Shown: positions 25,045-32,852 of the stretch, piece by piece
Numbering within the stretch: position 1 is the stretch's first letter
Layout: the number at the start of each line of letters is the position of its first letter
Source: Streptomyces sp. McG3
GTDB taxonomy: Bacteria; Actinomycetota; Actinomycetes; Streptomycetales; Streptomycetaceae
Length of the DNA stretch: 64,000 bases
Reading direction: 5' to 3'
Assembly: GCF_018619185.1 (NCBI RefSeq)
Contig: NZ_JAAXYC010000007.1
Coordinates: forward strand, 1 to 64,000
Notes under the pieces: generated by a model
The model's input: the letters and a program-made list of their open reading frames with translations, nothing else
What the model was told of the DNA's origin: nothing
The model's database searches: none
Program-made: the position numbers and the translations under genes

Positions 25045-25740
25045 TCAGTCCCGCGCGCTGCGGGTGCGGCGCATCAGCACCGCACCGCCGAGCAGCAGCG
25101 CGGCGCTCGCGCCGGCGGCCAGGCCCAGGTCGGCGGCACCGGTGTCGGCCAGGTGCGCGCCCGGGGCGTCGGACCCGGGCGTACCGGAGCCGGGCGTGCC
25201 CGAGCCGGGGGTGTCGGTACCGGGCGTGTCGGTCGGCGGCTCGTCGACGGGCGGCTGGTCCACGGGGGGCTCGTCCACCGGCGGTTCGTCGACCGGGGGC
25301 TCGTCGACCGGGGGCTCGTCCACCGGCGGCTCGTCGACGGGCGGTTCGTCCACGGGCGGTTCGTCGACCGGGGGCTCGTCCACCGGCGGCTCGTCGACGG
25401 GCGGCTCATCCACGGGGGGCTCGTCCACCGGCGGCTCATCCACGGGCGGTTCGTCGACCGGCGGTTCGTCGACCGGCGGGTGGTTGTGCTTCGGGCCGTC
25501 GGCGTTCACGCACTTGTTGCCGAAGGCCGGGTTCAGCAGAGCGATCACATTGACGGTGTTGCCGCACACGTTGACCGGAACGTGCACCGGCACCTGCACC
25601 GCGTTGCCCGAACCGACCCCCGGCGAACCGACGGCCGCGCCCTCTGCCGACGCGTCGGCGTGAGCGGTGCCGCCGACCGCCGCCAGGAGGCCCGATGCGG
25701 CCGCCATGACGATAATGCTTTTGTTCAAGACCTGTCGCAT
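25045..25740 (-). CDS. Chaplin with PPVDE-repeat stalk and LAXTG wall anchor
   Basis: A 231-residue secreted protein. A signal peptide (about residues 1-29, ending AHA) is followed by one chaplin domain with NAVQVPVHVPVNVCGNTVNV and the second Cys in AFGNKC. Then come 16 tandem pentapeptides, fifteen PPVDE and one PPVDQ, a TPG/GSGTPG linker, the sortase motif LADTG, a hydrophobic span and a basic tail. Chaplins assemble into the amyloid-like coat that makes aerial hyphae water-repellent, and LAXTG forms are attached to peptidoglycan by sortase. Known long chaplins usually have two chaplin domains. This one has a single domain on an extended proline-rich stalk. It is divergent from the rodlin genes. 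Confidence 0.92.
   Translation of the reverse strand: MRQVLNKSIIVMAAASGLLAAVGGTAHADASAEGAAVGSPGVGSGNAVQVPVHVPVNVCGNTVNVIALLNPAFGNKCVNADGPKHNHPPVDEPPVDEPPVDEPPVDEPPVDEPPVDEPPVDEPPVDEPPVDEPPVDEPPVDEPPVDEPPVDEPPVDEPPVDQPPVDEPPTDTPGTDTPGSGTPGSGTPGSDAPGAHLADTGAADLGLAAGASAALLLGGAVLMRRTRSARD
25240..25479 (-). repeat. 16 x 15-bp tandem repeat encoding PPVDE
   Basis: Sixteen 15-base units in frame within the wall-anchored chaplin gene encode PPVDE fifteen times and PPVDQ once. Third positions vary between units while the peptide is kept, which argues for selection on the protein. Copy number may vary between strains. Confidence 0.95.
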
Positions 25741-26283
25741 TACTTGCCCCTTCTTAGGACATTCGCGAAGACTTCGCGTGGGTGCTTCGCGCGCGGAGAC
25801 GGGCAGCCGTCGGGGGGAGCCGCGGCACAGCCGGTTCCTGCGGCGGAGCCATGGTGAGAAGTGATGAAGACGTGCGCGCTGGACGACTGCCATAACGAGG
25901 CAGGTTCAGGCGGGAAACTCGGATGTGCGTGGAAATTGTGTAATCACCCGAACGGGTGGCTCCATCGAACCCGGAGCATCCCGGGTCGCAGATGGAGAGA
26001 AACGATTTGCCGTCAACTGTATGGGTGGTCAGTGGCGTTGACGGAGAGAAGTGTCCTCTCCTGCATGGATCACGGCCTCGGGCTCGTCCGTCCTCGTCCA
26101 CCCGTTCGGGCGAGGAGCGTCGGAAGGGCGTGCGTAATTGCTTCACGAACAGGCGGCCGTACGAACCGAGGTAAGGGTCGGCCCCCGTGTCCGGCATTCG
26201 GGTGAATGGGCAGAACCTAATGCCGGGCGGCGAGTTGACCAGGGGGCTCCGCTACGGGGCGATCGGTACGAGAAGGGTTAATC
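25741..26283. other. Long divergent control region between chaplin and rodlin genes
   Basis: This 543-base gap has noticeably lower GC than its surroundings and no supported gene. It must hold the promoters of the leftward chaplin and the rightward first rodlin. In S. coelicolor such promoters are under developmental sigma control (BldN); I could not assign a site by eye. Confidence 0.6.
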
Positions 26284-26685
26284 GTGATCAAGAAGGTTCT
26301 GGCTACGGGCGCTGTCGCCGCCTCCATCCTCGGTCTCGGCACGACGCAGGCCATGGCCATCGCCAACGACGGCGGCACCACCTCGGTCAACGGCAACGGT
26401 GCTTCGCAGTCCTACGGCAACTCCGAGACCCACGGTGACTGGAGCCCGCAGTTCGCGCTCGTCCAGGGTTCGCTGAACAAGCCCTGCATCGCCCTCCCGG
26501 CCAAGGCGAACCTCGGCTCCCTCATCGGCGTCGTGCCGATCGCGGTCCAGGACATCAACGTCCTGTCCTCCCCGCAGAACCAGCAGTGCACCGAGAACTC
26601 CACCCAGGCCAAGGGTGACGAGGCTCTGTCGCACATCCTGGAGGACATCCCGATCCTCTCCGGCAACGGCGTCGGCAACAACTGA
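26284..26685 (+). CDS. Rodlin, first copy
   Basis: A 133-residue secreted rodlin starting at GTG 26284, with GAAGGG upstream. The signal peptide ends near QAMA, and the mature part begins IANDGGTTSVNGNGASQSYGN. Two cysteines are conserved (NKPCIALP and NQQCTEN), and the protein ends SGNGVGNN. Rodlins form the rodlet pattern on aerial hyphae and spores together with chaplins. Over about 218 bases in the middle it differs from the second rodlin gene (27818) at only three positions, which points to recent duplication or gene conversion. A hairpin terminator follows. Confidence 0.95.
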   Translation: MIKKVLATGAVAASILGLGTTQAMAIANDGGTTSVNGNGASQSYGNSETHGDWSPQFALVQGSLNKPCIALPAKANLGSLIGVVPIAVQDINVLSSPQNQQCTENSTQAKGDEALSHILEDIPILSGNGVGNN

Positions 26686-26703
26686 TCCGCGTCCGCCCTA
26701 CTC

Positions 26704-26746
26704 GGGCCCGAGCCCTCGGCGTTCCTCCACCGGGCGGCTCGGGCCC
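26704..26746 (+). terminator. Hairpin after the first rodlin
   Basis: An 11-bp perfect inverted repeat GGGCCCGAGCC (26704-26714) and its complement (26736-26746) lie 18 bases after the rodlin stop. Confidence 0.65.
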
Positions 26747-26976
26747 GTCGCCGTTCCGGGACGCACTCACGGTTCCCTCGCCCGCGTTGCCCGCCGCGGT
26801 CCCAAGGGCATTGCGGCATTCGGGCGGATATCCGGGAATCCGCCCGTCGAACAGTTCCCATCCCGGGCGTTCATCGTTACGTAGGACAGCGCCGGAGTCG
26901 CGAGCGATCAGGAAACGGCTCGGGCGGGCACGAAAGACGTGACCGCACCGGACTCCGCCTAGGAAAGGGACAAACA

Positions 26977-27210
26977 GTGAAGTTCACCAAGGTTGCCGCA
27001 GTCGCCGCCGGTACGCTCATGGCGATGGGTGCCGCCGCGCCGGCCATGGCCGACTCGGGTGCCGAGGCCATTGCCGCGCACTCCCCGGGCGTGCTGTCCG
27101 GCAACGTCCTCCAGGCCCCGATCCACATTCCGGTCAACGTCTGCGGCAACACCGTCAACGTGATCGGTGCGCTGAACCCGGCGTTCGGCAACACCTGCAT
27201 CAACAAGTGA
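26977..27210 (+). CDS. Short chaplin
   Basis: A 77-residue secreted protein. The signal peptide covers about residues 1-25 (ending AMA), and the remaining 52 residues are one chaplin domain with HSPGVLSGNVLQAPIHIPVN, Cys in NVCGNTVNV and Cys in FGNTC. It belongs to the short, two-cysteine chaplins that self-assemble at the air-water interface. Its place between rodlin genes recalls chpD beside rdlAB in S. coelicolor. AGGAAAG lies 10 bases before the ATG. A classical terminator with a T-run follows. Confidence 0.94.
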   Translation: MKFTKVAAVAAGTLMAMGAAAPAMADSGAEAIAAHSPGVLSGNVLQAPIHIPVNVCGNTVNVIGALNPAFGNTCINK

Positions 27211-27247
27211 CCCTCTGACCGGCCGGGCCCCGTGCCCGTAACCGGTG

Positions 27248-27281
27248 GGCCCCGGGCGGCGGATGCCGTCCGGGGCCTTTT
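27248..27281 (+). terminator. Intrinsic terminator after the short chaplin
   Basis: Stem GGCCCCGGGCGGC (27248-27260) pairs with 27265-27277 with one G-T wobble, a four-base loop and a following TTTT at 27278-27281. Confidence 0.8.
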
Positions 27282-27458
27282 CGCGGCCCGGGGGTCGCAA
27301 CCGCGGAAGGCGCCGGAGAAAACCGCCGCTCCACAGTTTCCCGAATGCGGCCGGGTCGTTGATCAGGGAGAAAGCGGCAGAAGTCACAGGTAAAGAAAGC
27401 TTGTGTGCGGCACGGGAACGTGACCGAAACAGATGCCGCGCAGAAGGGAACCAGAAAA

Positions 27459-27749
27459 GTGAAGTACGCGAAGACCGCCGCCCTCGTTGCCGGTTCCGTG
27501 GCTGCCCTCGGAGCGGCCGCTCCCGCCTTCGCCGCTACTACGCCCACGGCCCCCAACTTCAGCCTCGACAGCGGCCTCAACCAGGTGATGGCCAGTGCCC
27601 CGCAGGTCGTGGACCCGGTGGTGGGCACGGTCGCCGAGACCGCCGAGACGGTCTCGAAGGACGGCACGGTCGGCAAGCTGGCGGGCCAGGCAACCGGTGT
27701 GGCCGAAGGCGCCGCTCCGCTGCTCGGCGGTGTTCCCCTCGGCGGCTGA
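27459..27749 (+). CDS. Small secreted protein within the rodlin/chaplin cluster
   Basis: A 96-residue protein from GTG 27459. It starts with a clear signal peptide (VKYAKTAALVAGSVAALGAAAPAFA, cleavage after about residue 25). The mature part, about 71 residues, has no cysteines and reads as a short amphipathic region (NFSLDSGLNQVMASAPQVVDPVVGTVAETAETV) followed by a glycine-rich end. It is not a chaplin or rodlin. It lies 68 bases before the second rodlin gene without a clear terminator, so the two may share a transcript. A role in the spore or aerial surface is inferred from context only. Confidence 0.75.
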   Translation: MKYAKTAALVAGSVAALGAAAPAFAATTPTAPNFSLDSGLNQVMASAPQVVDPVVGTVAETAETVSKDGTVGKLAGQATGVAEGAAPLLGGVPLGG

Positions 27750-27817
27750 TCGTCGCTGCACGACCGTTCCACCTGGTGCTTTCACCGATCCGCACTACTC
27801 CCCAGAAGGGCTCTTTC

Positions 27818-28228
27818 ATGTTCAAGAAGATCATGGCCTCGGCTGCCGTCGCCGCCTCGGTCGTCGGCATCTCCGCCGCTGCCGCCCCGTCCGCCATGGC
27901 CATCGCCAACGACGGCGGCACCACCACGGTCAACGGCAACGGCGCCTCGCAGGCGTACGGCAACTCCGAGACCCACGGTGACTGGAGCCCGCAGTTCGCG
28001 CTCATCCAGGGTTCGCTGAACAAGCCCTGCATCGCCCTCCCGGCCAAGGCGAACCTCGGCTCCCTCATCGGCGTCGTGCCGATCTCGCTCCAGGACATCA
28101 ACGTCCTGTCCTCCCCGCAGAACCAGCAGTGCACCGAGAACTCCACCCAGGCCAAGGGTGACGAGGCTCTGTCGCACCTGCTGAACGACATCCCGATCCT
28201 CTCCGGCAACGGCGCCGGCAACAACTGA
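27818..28228 (+). CDS. Rodlin, second copy
   Basis: A 136-residue secreted rodlin with signal peptide MFKKIMASAAVAASVVGI to about SAMA, then IANDGGTTTVNGNGASQAYGN, the two cysteines and the end SGNGAGNN. It is nearly identical to the first rodlin in the mature region; the signal peptide and a few codons (ISLQ for IAVQ, LLNDI for ILEDI) differ. AGAAGGG stands about 10 bases before the ATG at 27818. A strong hairpin follows the stop. Confidence 0.95.
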   Translation: MFKKIMASAAVAASVVGISAAAAPSAMAIANDGGTTTVNGNGASQAYGNSETHGDWSPQFALIQGSLNKPCIALPAKANLGSLIGVVPISLQDINVLSSPQNQQCTENSTQAKGDEALSHLLNDIPILSGNGAGNN

Positions 28229-28266
28229 GACCGGGTAGCCCGGGTCCGCTCCTGCCGACCCGCGTG

Positions 28267-28320
28267 GGGCCAGTCCATCCGTACGGCGATCGTTCTTCGC
28301 CGGACCGGACGGACTGGCCC
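28267..28320 (+). terminator. Hairpin after the second rodlin
   Basis: GGGCCAGTCCATCCG at 28267-28281 pairs with CGGACGGACTGGCCC at 28306-28320 with one mismatch. Confidence 0.7.
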
Positions 28321-28420
28321 TTCGTCGTGTGCCGTCACCCGCCTCCGGCCGGGTTGTCCGGTTGGGCCGGATGCCGTAGCACCGGCTGACGATCCGGGCC
28401 GGGCCGGGTAGGGCCTCCGT

Positions 28421-28639
28421 ATGGATCCGTACGACAGTCAGACCCCACAGGGCGGAGAGCGGTCGCCCGCGTCGGGCGGCACACCGATCTACGACCGGCT
28501 CGTCGCCGAGTGGCAGGCGGCCGGAGGCGGTCACCCCCTCCCGGAGCCGCACCGGGACCGGGCGCCCCGATGCGGCGGTTTCGTGCCGGCGGCGCGCACC
28601 TCGGACGAGGGTTCCGGGCCCGAGGCCCCTGGAGGGTGA
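28421..28639 (+). CDS. Small uncharacterised protein
   Basis: A 72-residue frame from ATG 28421 with a moderate AGGG site upstream. It starts MDPYDSQTPQGGERSP and contains GTPIYDRLVAEWQAAGG, a TPIYDxLxxEW pattern that I recall from short Streptomyces proteins, and it has a disordered charged tail. There is no signal peptide or membrane segment, so it is not itself a surface protein. Third-position bias is good in the first half. It lies between two rodlin genes, but a functional link is unproven. Confidence 0.5.
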   Translation: MDPYDSQTPQGGERSPASGGTPIYDRLVAEWQAAGGGHPLPEPHRDRAPRCGGFVPAARTSDEGSGPEAPGG

Positions 28640-28773
28640 GGCCCCTGAGCACGGAGAAGTTACGTCGACCTTGCGCCGGAACGAACCCATTTGAGTGGTG
28701 CTGCGCAACCGATCAGGGGTGGTGGCAGTTGATCAGTACGTTCCACAACGGGACGCTCCGAAAGGTGAAGTTG

Positions 28774-29181
28774 ATGAAGAAGATGATGGCCGGCGCTGCA
28801 GTGGCCGTGTCCCTGCTCGGTCTGTCCGCAGTCGCGGCTCCCACGGCCATGGCGATCGGCAACGACGGTGGCACCACCACCGTCAACGGCAACGGTGCCG
28901 AGTCGGAGATCGGCAACGCCGAGACGGAGGGCAACTGGAGCCCGCAGAACCAGCTCGTCCAGGGCACCCTGAACAAGCTCTGCGTCGGCCTGCCCCTCAA
29001 GGCCAACGTCGGTTCGCTCATCGGCATCGTGCCGATCGCGGTCCAGGACGTCAACGTCCTGTCCAACCCGCAGAACCAGCAGTGCGCCGACAACTCCACC
29101 CAGGCCAAGGGCGACGAGCCGCTGTCGCACATCCTGGACGACATCCCGGTCCTCTCGGGCAACGGCGTCGGCAACAACTGA
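28774..29181 (+). CDS. Rodlin, third diverged copy
   Basis: A 135-residue secreted rodlin. The signal peptide runs to about TAMA, and the mature part starts IGNDGGTTTVNGNGAESEIGN. It shares the family plan, with Cys in NKLCVGLP and NQQCADN, and ends SGNGVGNN. It differs from the other two at many positions (NWSPQNQLVQGTLN for DWSPQFALVQGSLN), so it is an older paralogue. A GTG at 28765 (VKLMKK) is a second possible start. S. coelicolor has two rodlins, so a third of distinct sequence is notable. Confidence 0.94.
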   Translation: MKKMMAGAAVAVSLLGLSAVAAPTAMAIGNDGGTTTVNGNGAESEIGNAETEGNWSPQNQLVQGTLNKLCVGLPLKANVGSLIGIVPIAVQDVNVLSNPQNQQCADNSTQAKGDEPLSHILDDIPVLSGNGVGNN

Positions 29182-29208
29182 CGCACCACAGTCTGAGGTG
29201 TTGAGTGC

Positions 29209-29240
29209 GGGCGGTCCGGAGATCACACTCCGGGCCGCCC
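29209..29240 (+). terminator. Hairpin after the third rodlin
   Basis: GGGCGGTCCGGAG at 29209-29221 pairs with CTCCGGGCCGCCC at 29228-29240, with one wobble and a six-base loop. Confidence 0.7.
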
Positions 29241-29290
29241 GTCCTCGTTTCGCGCCAACGGCCCCGTCGCGCGCCGCACACCGCACGGGT

Positions 29291-29324
29291 GAGGCCCACC
29301 ACTCCACGGGGGGTGGTGGGCCTC
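29291..29324. terminator. Hairpin between convergent rodlin and DUF5949 genes
   Basis: A 12-bp perfect inverted repeat GAGGCCCACCAC (29291-29302) with its complement at 29313-29324 and a ten-base loop. Together with the preceding hairpin it insulates the convergent genes. Confidence 0.7.
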
Positions 29325-29358
29325 GTCGTAGGTCGGGGGCGGCGGGCGGAACGGCTCC

Positions 29359-29859
29359 TCAGCCCAGGGAACGGACCGGGAGCAGACAGTGGGCGGCGGT
29401 GCGGACGACTTCCACATCGGTGGCGAAGGCCCGCAGCCGGTCCTCGCTGACCGGCTGCCCGGGCACGGCGTCCGGCCACGGGCTGGTGGCGAACATCCCG
29501 TACACCTGGCCCTGTGCCTGCGCGGCGGCCAGCCACTCCGCGGGGGCGGGGTACTGCGCCGAGAGGTGAGGAAGCGTCAGGACGGCCTGCCCCGCCTGGA
29601 CGAGGAGCTTCGCCTGGATGGCCGGGGTCTCGCCCGCGTCCTGGATCGGGCCGCCGACGCGGAGGCCCGCGCGCTCCAGCATGGCGCGCATGGCCTCGCG
29701 GCCGACCTCCGGACCGTCCTGCCCGTCGCCCAGCGAGTAGGCGAGGAGGAAGGCGGTGTCCTGGTCGGCGTCGGGCTGCCGGCCGCTCCAGCCGATCAGG
29801 ATCTGCGTGCCCAACTGGGCCTGGGTGAACGTGCCGGTGGAGGCCTGGGGTGTGGTCAT
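29359..29859 (-). CDS. DUF5949-family protein
   Basis: A 166-residue soluble protein of a family I recall as DUF5949, restricted to Streptomyces and relatives. Family-like stretches are FLLAYSLGDGQDGPEVGREAM, KLLVQAGQAVLTLPHLSAQYP and the C-terminal RTAAHCLLPVRSLG. No signal peptide, metal motif or catalytic residues can be recognised, and the function is unknown. The ATG at 29859 was chosen over 29907 because the conserved part begins soon after it. It is convergent with the third rodlin. Confidence 0.75.
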   Translation of the reverse strand: MTTPQASTGTFTQAQLGTQILIGWSGRQPDADQDTAFLLAYSLGDGQDGPEVGREAMRAMLERAGLRVGGPIQDAGETPAIQAKLLVQAGQAVLTLPHLSAQYPAPAEWLAAAQAQGQVYGMFATSPWPDAVPGQPVSEDRLRAFATDVEVVRTAAHCLLPVRSLG

Positions 29860-30088
29860 GCTCGGCACCCTAACGGCCCCGGACCAGGCTCTATGCATGC
29901 GTATCACCCGATCGAGGGAGATCTGCTACCAACTCCGGCGAACGCCCCGGTCCGGCCGCCTCCATCGGAGGTGCGCGGAAAAGCTGTTGACGCCGCTCCC
30001 GGGGGCCCGGCTAATCTGGCCCCTGTTCCGGGCGTCGCCCTGACGCCCGCGGCACGGAAACGGAAAGAACCAGGAGGTGAGGACATTG

Positions 30089-30160
30089 ATGACTGTCGTT
30101 GCGATGGGCACTGCCCACAACCGGAAGAGCATCGTCCTCATCCCCGTGGCCACCGGCTGA
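30089..30160 (+). CDS. Possible 23-residue ORF upstream of rsgA
   Basis: A 23-codon frame (MTVVAMGTAHNRKSIVLIP and a few residues more) follows a consensus AGGAGG sequence, the best ribosome site in this neighbourhood, 62 bases before the rsgA start. A TTG directly in front of the ATG would give ideal spacing. It could be a leader peptide, a small membrane or surface peptide, or chance. Third-position bias is only fair. Confidence 0.3.
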   Translation: MTVVAMGTAHNRKSIVLIPVATG

Positions 30161-30221
30161 CCGACTTCCCGCATTCCCGCGCCGAGCGCGCGTGCCGGGG
30201 CCACCCTGTGAAGGGTTTCCC

Positions 30222-31373
30222 TTGTCTTTCTCGTTCCTCACCGCTCCTTCCTCCTCGCACCCGCTGACTCCGTACGGCTGGGACGAGGACTGGGCGGCAG
30301 CTTTCTCCCCGTACGCCGAGCAGGGGCTCGTGCCGGGGCGCGTCGTGCGGGTGGACCGCGGCCAGTGCGACGTGATCACCGTCGACGGGCCCGTGCGCGC
30401 CGACACCGCGTTCGTCGTGCCCCGTGACCCGATGCGGATCGTCTGCACCGGCGACTGGGTGGCGCTCGACGCCGACGGCGATCCGCGCTTCGTCCGTACG
30501 CTGCTGCCCCGTCGCACCGCTTTCGTCCGCTCCACCTCCTCCCAGCGGTCCGAGGGGCAGGTGCTCGCCACCAATATCGACCACATCGCCATCTGCGTCT
30601 CGCTCGCCGTCGAGCTGGACCTCGGCCGCCTGGAGCGCTTCCTCGCGCTCGCCCTCTCCAGTGCCGGCGGCGCCGCCCTGCTCGGTGACGGTCAGGACGC
30701 GGGTCACGGCCCCGAACCGATCGTGCTGCTCACCAAGGCGGACCTGGTGCCCGACGCGGCCACGCTGTCCCACCTCGTCCAGGACGTCGAGGCGATCGCC
30801 CCCGGTGTCCAGGTGCTGCCCGTCAGCTCCACCACGGGCGAGGGGCTCGACGTCTTCGGCGCCGTCGTCTCCGGTGGTACGAGCGTGCTCCTCGGCATCT
30901 CCGGCGCGGGCAAGTCGACCCTGGCCAACACCCTGCTCGGGAGGGACGTCATGGACGTACAGGCCGCCCGGGACGTCGACGGCAAGGGCCGGCACACCAC
31001 GACGACCCGCAACCTGCTCGTCCTGCCGCACGGGGGCGTCCTCATCGACACCCCCGGGCTGCGCGGAGTGGGCCTGTACGACGCCGGGACCGGGGTCGGC
31101 GAGGTGTTCTCCGAGATCGCGGAGCTGGCCACCCGATGCCGGTTCCACGACTGCGCCCACGAGGCCGAACCGGGGTGCGCCGTCCTCGGCGCGCTGGAGG
31201 ACGGGGTCCTGCCCGAGCGGCGGCTCGACAGCTACCGCAAACTGATCCGCGAGAATCAGCGGATCGTCGCCAAGACCGATGCCCGGGTGCGCTCCGAGAT
31301 CCTGCGGGACTGGAAGCGCAAGGGCGCGGAGGGGCGCGCGGCCATGCAGGCCAAGCGCGGCCGGGTGCGGTAG
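30222..31373 (+). CDS. rsgA: Ribosome small subunit-dependent GTPase A
   Basis: A 383-residue circularly permuted GTPase that helps mature the 30S subunit. An OB-fold N-terminal part (VVRVDRGQCDVITVDG) is followed by the G domain in permuted order: LLTKADLV (G4), the P-loop GISGAGKSTLANTLLG, and DTPGLRG. The C-terminal zinc site CRFHDCAHEAEPGC has the C-x4-C-x-H-x5-C spacing of the family. A TTG at 30222 with GAAGGG six bases upstream is the likely start. No ATG lies in frame near the conserved N-terminus. Confidence 0.93.
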   Translation: MSFSFLTAPSSSHPLTPYGWDEDWAAAFSPYAEQGLVPGRVVRVDRGQCDVITVDGPVRADTAFVVPRDPMRIVCTGDWVALDADGDPRFVRTLLPRRTAFVRSTSSQRSEGQVLATNIDHIAICVSLAVELDLGRLERFLALALSSAGGAALLGDGQDAGHGPEPIVLLTKADLVPDAATLSHLVQDVEAIAPGVQVLPVSSTTGEGLDVFGAVVSGGTSVLLGISGAGKSTLANTLLGRDVMDVQAARDVDGKGRHTTTTRNLLVLPHGGVLIDTPGLRGVGLYDAGTGVGEVFSEIAELATRCRFHDCAHEAEPGCAVLGALEDGVLPERRLDSYRKLIRENQRIVAKTDARVRSEILRDWKRKGAEGRAAMQAKRGRVR

Positions 31374-31445
31374 CCCGGGGCGACCGGTTCGACGTCCGAA
31401 AACCGCGAGTGCGGCGGCCGCGGCTGCCGCACACTGGACGGTGTG

Positions 31446-32831
31446 ATGGACGAACGGACCAGGTACGAGGCGGTCAGCAGCCGCGACGCGCGGTTCGACG
31501 GCGCGTTCTTCTTCGCCGTCGTGACCACCGGCATCTACTGCCGGCCGAGCTGCCCCGCCGTCACGCCCAAACGCGCCAACGTGCGCTTCTACCCCACCGC
31601 GGCGGCGGCCCAGGCCGGCGGCTTCCGGGCCTGCCGCCGCTGCCGGCCGGACGCCGTGCCCGGCTCCGCCGAGTGGAACGTCCGCGCGGACGTCGTCGGC
31701 CGGGCCGTGCGCCTGATCGGCGACGGCGTGGTGGACCGCGAGGGCGTCCCCGGACTCGCCGGGCGGCTCGGCTACAGCGCCCGGCAGGTCCAGCGCCAGC
31801 TCAACGCCGAGCTGGGCGCGGGACCCGTCGCGCTCGCCCGGGCCCAGCGCTCCCACACCGCCCGGGTGCTCCTCCAGACCACCGGGCTGCCGGTCACCGA
31901 GATCGCCTTCGCCGCGGGGTTCGCCAGCGTCCGGCAGTTCAACGACACCATCCGCCAGATCTACGCCCGCACGCCCAGCGCCCTGCGCACCGAGGCCGGT
32001 ACGGGGCTCGGCGGCGGACGCCGCGAGGGGACCAGGGCCGGGATCCCGCTGCGGCTCGCCCACCGTGGCCCGTACGCCACCGCCGCCCTGTTCGACCTGC
32101 TGGCCGCGGGAGCGGTTCCCCGGGTCGAGGAGGTGACGGGCCCGCCCGGCCACCGCACCTACCGCCGCACCCTGCGACTGCCGTACGGGGCCGGCCTCGT
32201 CGCGGTCGACGAGGCCCCGCCCGGCGGCCCCTGGCTGGAGGCCCGGATCCAGCTCACCGACCTCCGCGACCTGACCACCGCCGTCCAGCGGGTGCGCCGC
32301 CTGTTCGACCTGGACGCCGACCCGTACGCCGTGGACGAGGCGCTGGCCGCCGACCCCCGGCTCGCCCCGCTGGTCGCCGCCCGCCCCGGGCTGCGGTCGC
32401 CGGGCGCCGCCGACCCGGAGGAGGAGGCGGTGCGGACCCTGGTGGGGCGCCAAGCCGCCGGGGAGCTGGTCGAGCGGTACGGGAAGGCCCTGGACGTGCC
32501 GTGCGGCGGGCTCACCCATGTGTTCCCGGATCCGGACGTGCTCGCCGGTTCCGCCGAGGACCCGGCCCTCGCGGCGCTGGCCGCCGCGCTCGCCGACGGC
32601 GGGGTGCGGCTGGACGCCGGGGCCGACCGCGACGAGGCGGAACGGGCGCTGCTGACGCTGCCCGGGATCGGCCGCCGCACCGCCGCCCTGATCCGGATGC
32701 GGGCGCTCGGCGACCCCGACGTGGACCCGTACGGAACGCCGGGCGCGGAGCGGTGGCGGCCCTGGCGCTCCTACGCGGTACGTCATCTGGAAGCGGAAGC
32801 GGAAGCGGCGGGGGCGGCGGTTCCCGGCTGA
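31446..32831 (+). CDS. Ada-type regulator fused to a shortened AlkA glycosylase domain
   Basis: A 461-residue fusion. Residues 1-75 are the Ada zinc domain with Cys32, Cys36, Cys63 and Cys66 (YCRPSCP, ACRRC). An AraC-type DNA-binding domain follows (LAGRLGYSARQVQRQL, VTEIAFAAGFASVRQFNDTIRQ), then an AlkA N-domain (IPLRLAHRGPYATAALFDLLA) and an HhH-GPD part with LTLPGIGRRTAALIRMRAL. The family activates alkylation-repair genes and removes alkylated bases. Two conserved stretches look shorter than in E. coli AlkA: the usual GQQVS helix is replaced by VGRQAAGELVERYG, and the segment that holds the catalytic Asp is cut to DPDVDPYGTPGAERW. Glycosylase activity is therefore doubtful. A GTG directly precedes this ATG. 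Confidence 0.88.
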   Translation: MDERTRYEAVSSRDARFDGAFFFAVVTTGIYCRPSCPAVTPKRANVRFYPTAAAAQAGGFRACRRCRPDAVPGSAEWNVRADVVGRAVRLIGDGVVDREGVPGLAGRLGYSARQVQRQLNAELGAGPVALARAQRSHTARVLLQTTGLPVTEIAFAAGFASVRQFNDTIRQIYARTPSALRTEAGTGLGGGRREGTRAGIPLRLAHRGPYATAALFDLLAAGAVPRVEEVTGPPGHRTYRRTLRLPYGAGLVAVDEAPPGGPWLEARIQLTDLRDLTTAVQRVRRLFDLDADPYAVDEALAADPRLAPLVAARPGLRSPGAADPEEEAVRTLVGRQAAGELVERYGKALDVPCGGLTHVFPDPDVLAGSAEDPALAALAAALADGGVRLDAGADRDEAERALLTLPGIGRRTAALIRMRALGDPDVDPYGTPGAERWRPWRSYAVRHLEAEAEAAGAAVPG

Positions 32832-32852
32832 CCGGGCCCCGGGGTGGTCCGG

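Noticed and set aside
25240-25479. A plus-strand GGSSTGG-type glycine/serine repeat protein.
   Set aside because: It is the complement of the PPVDE repeat. The minus-strand frame has signal peptide, chaplin domain and sortase motif.
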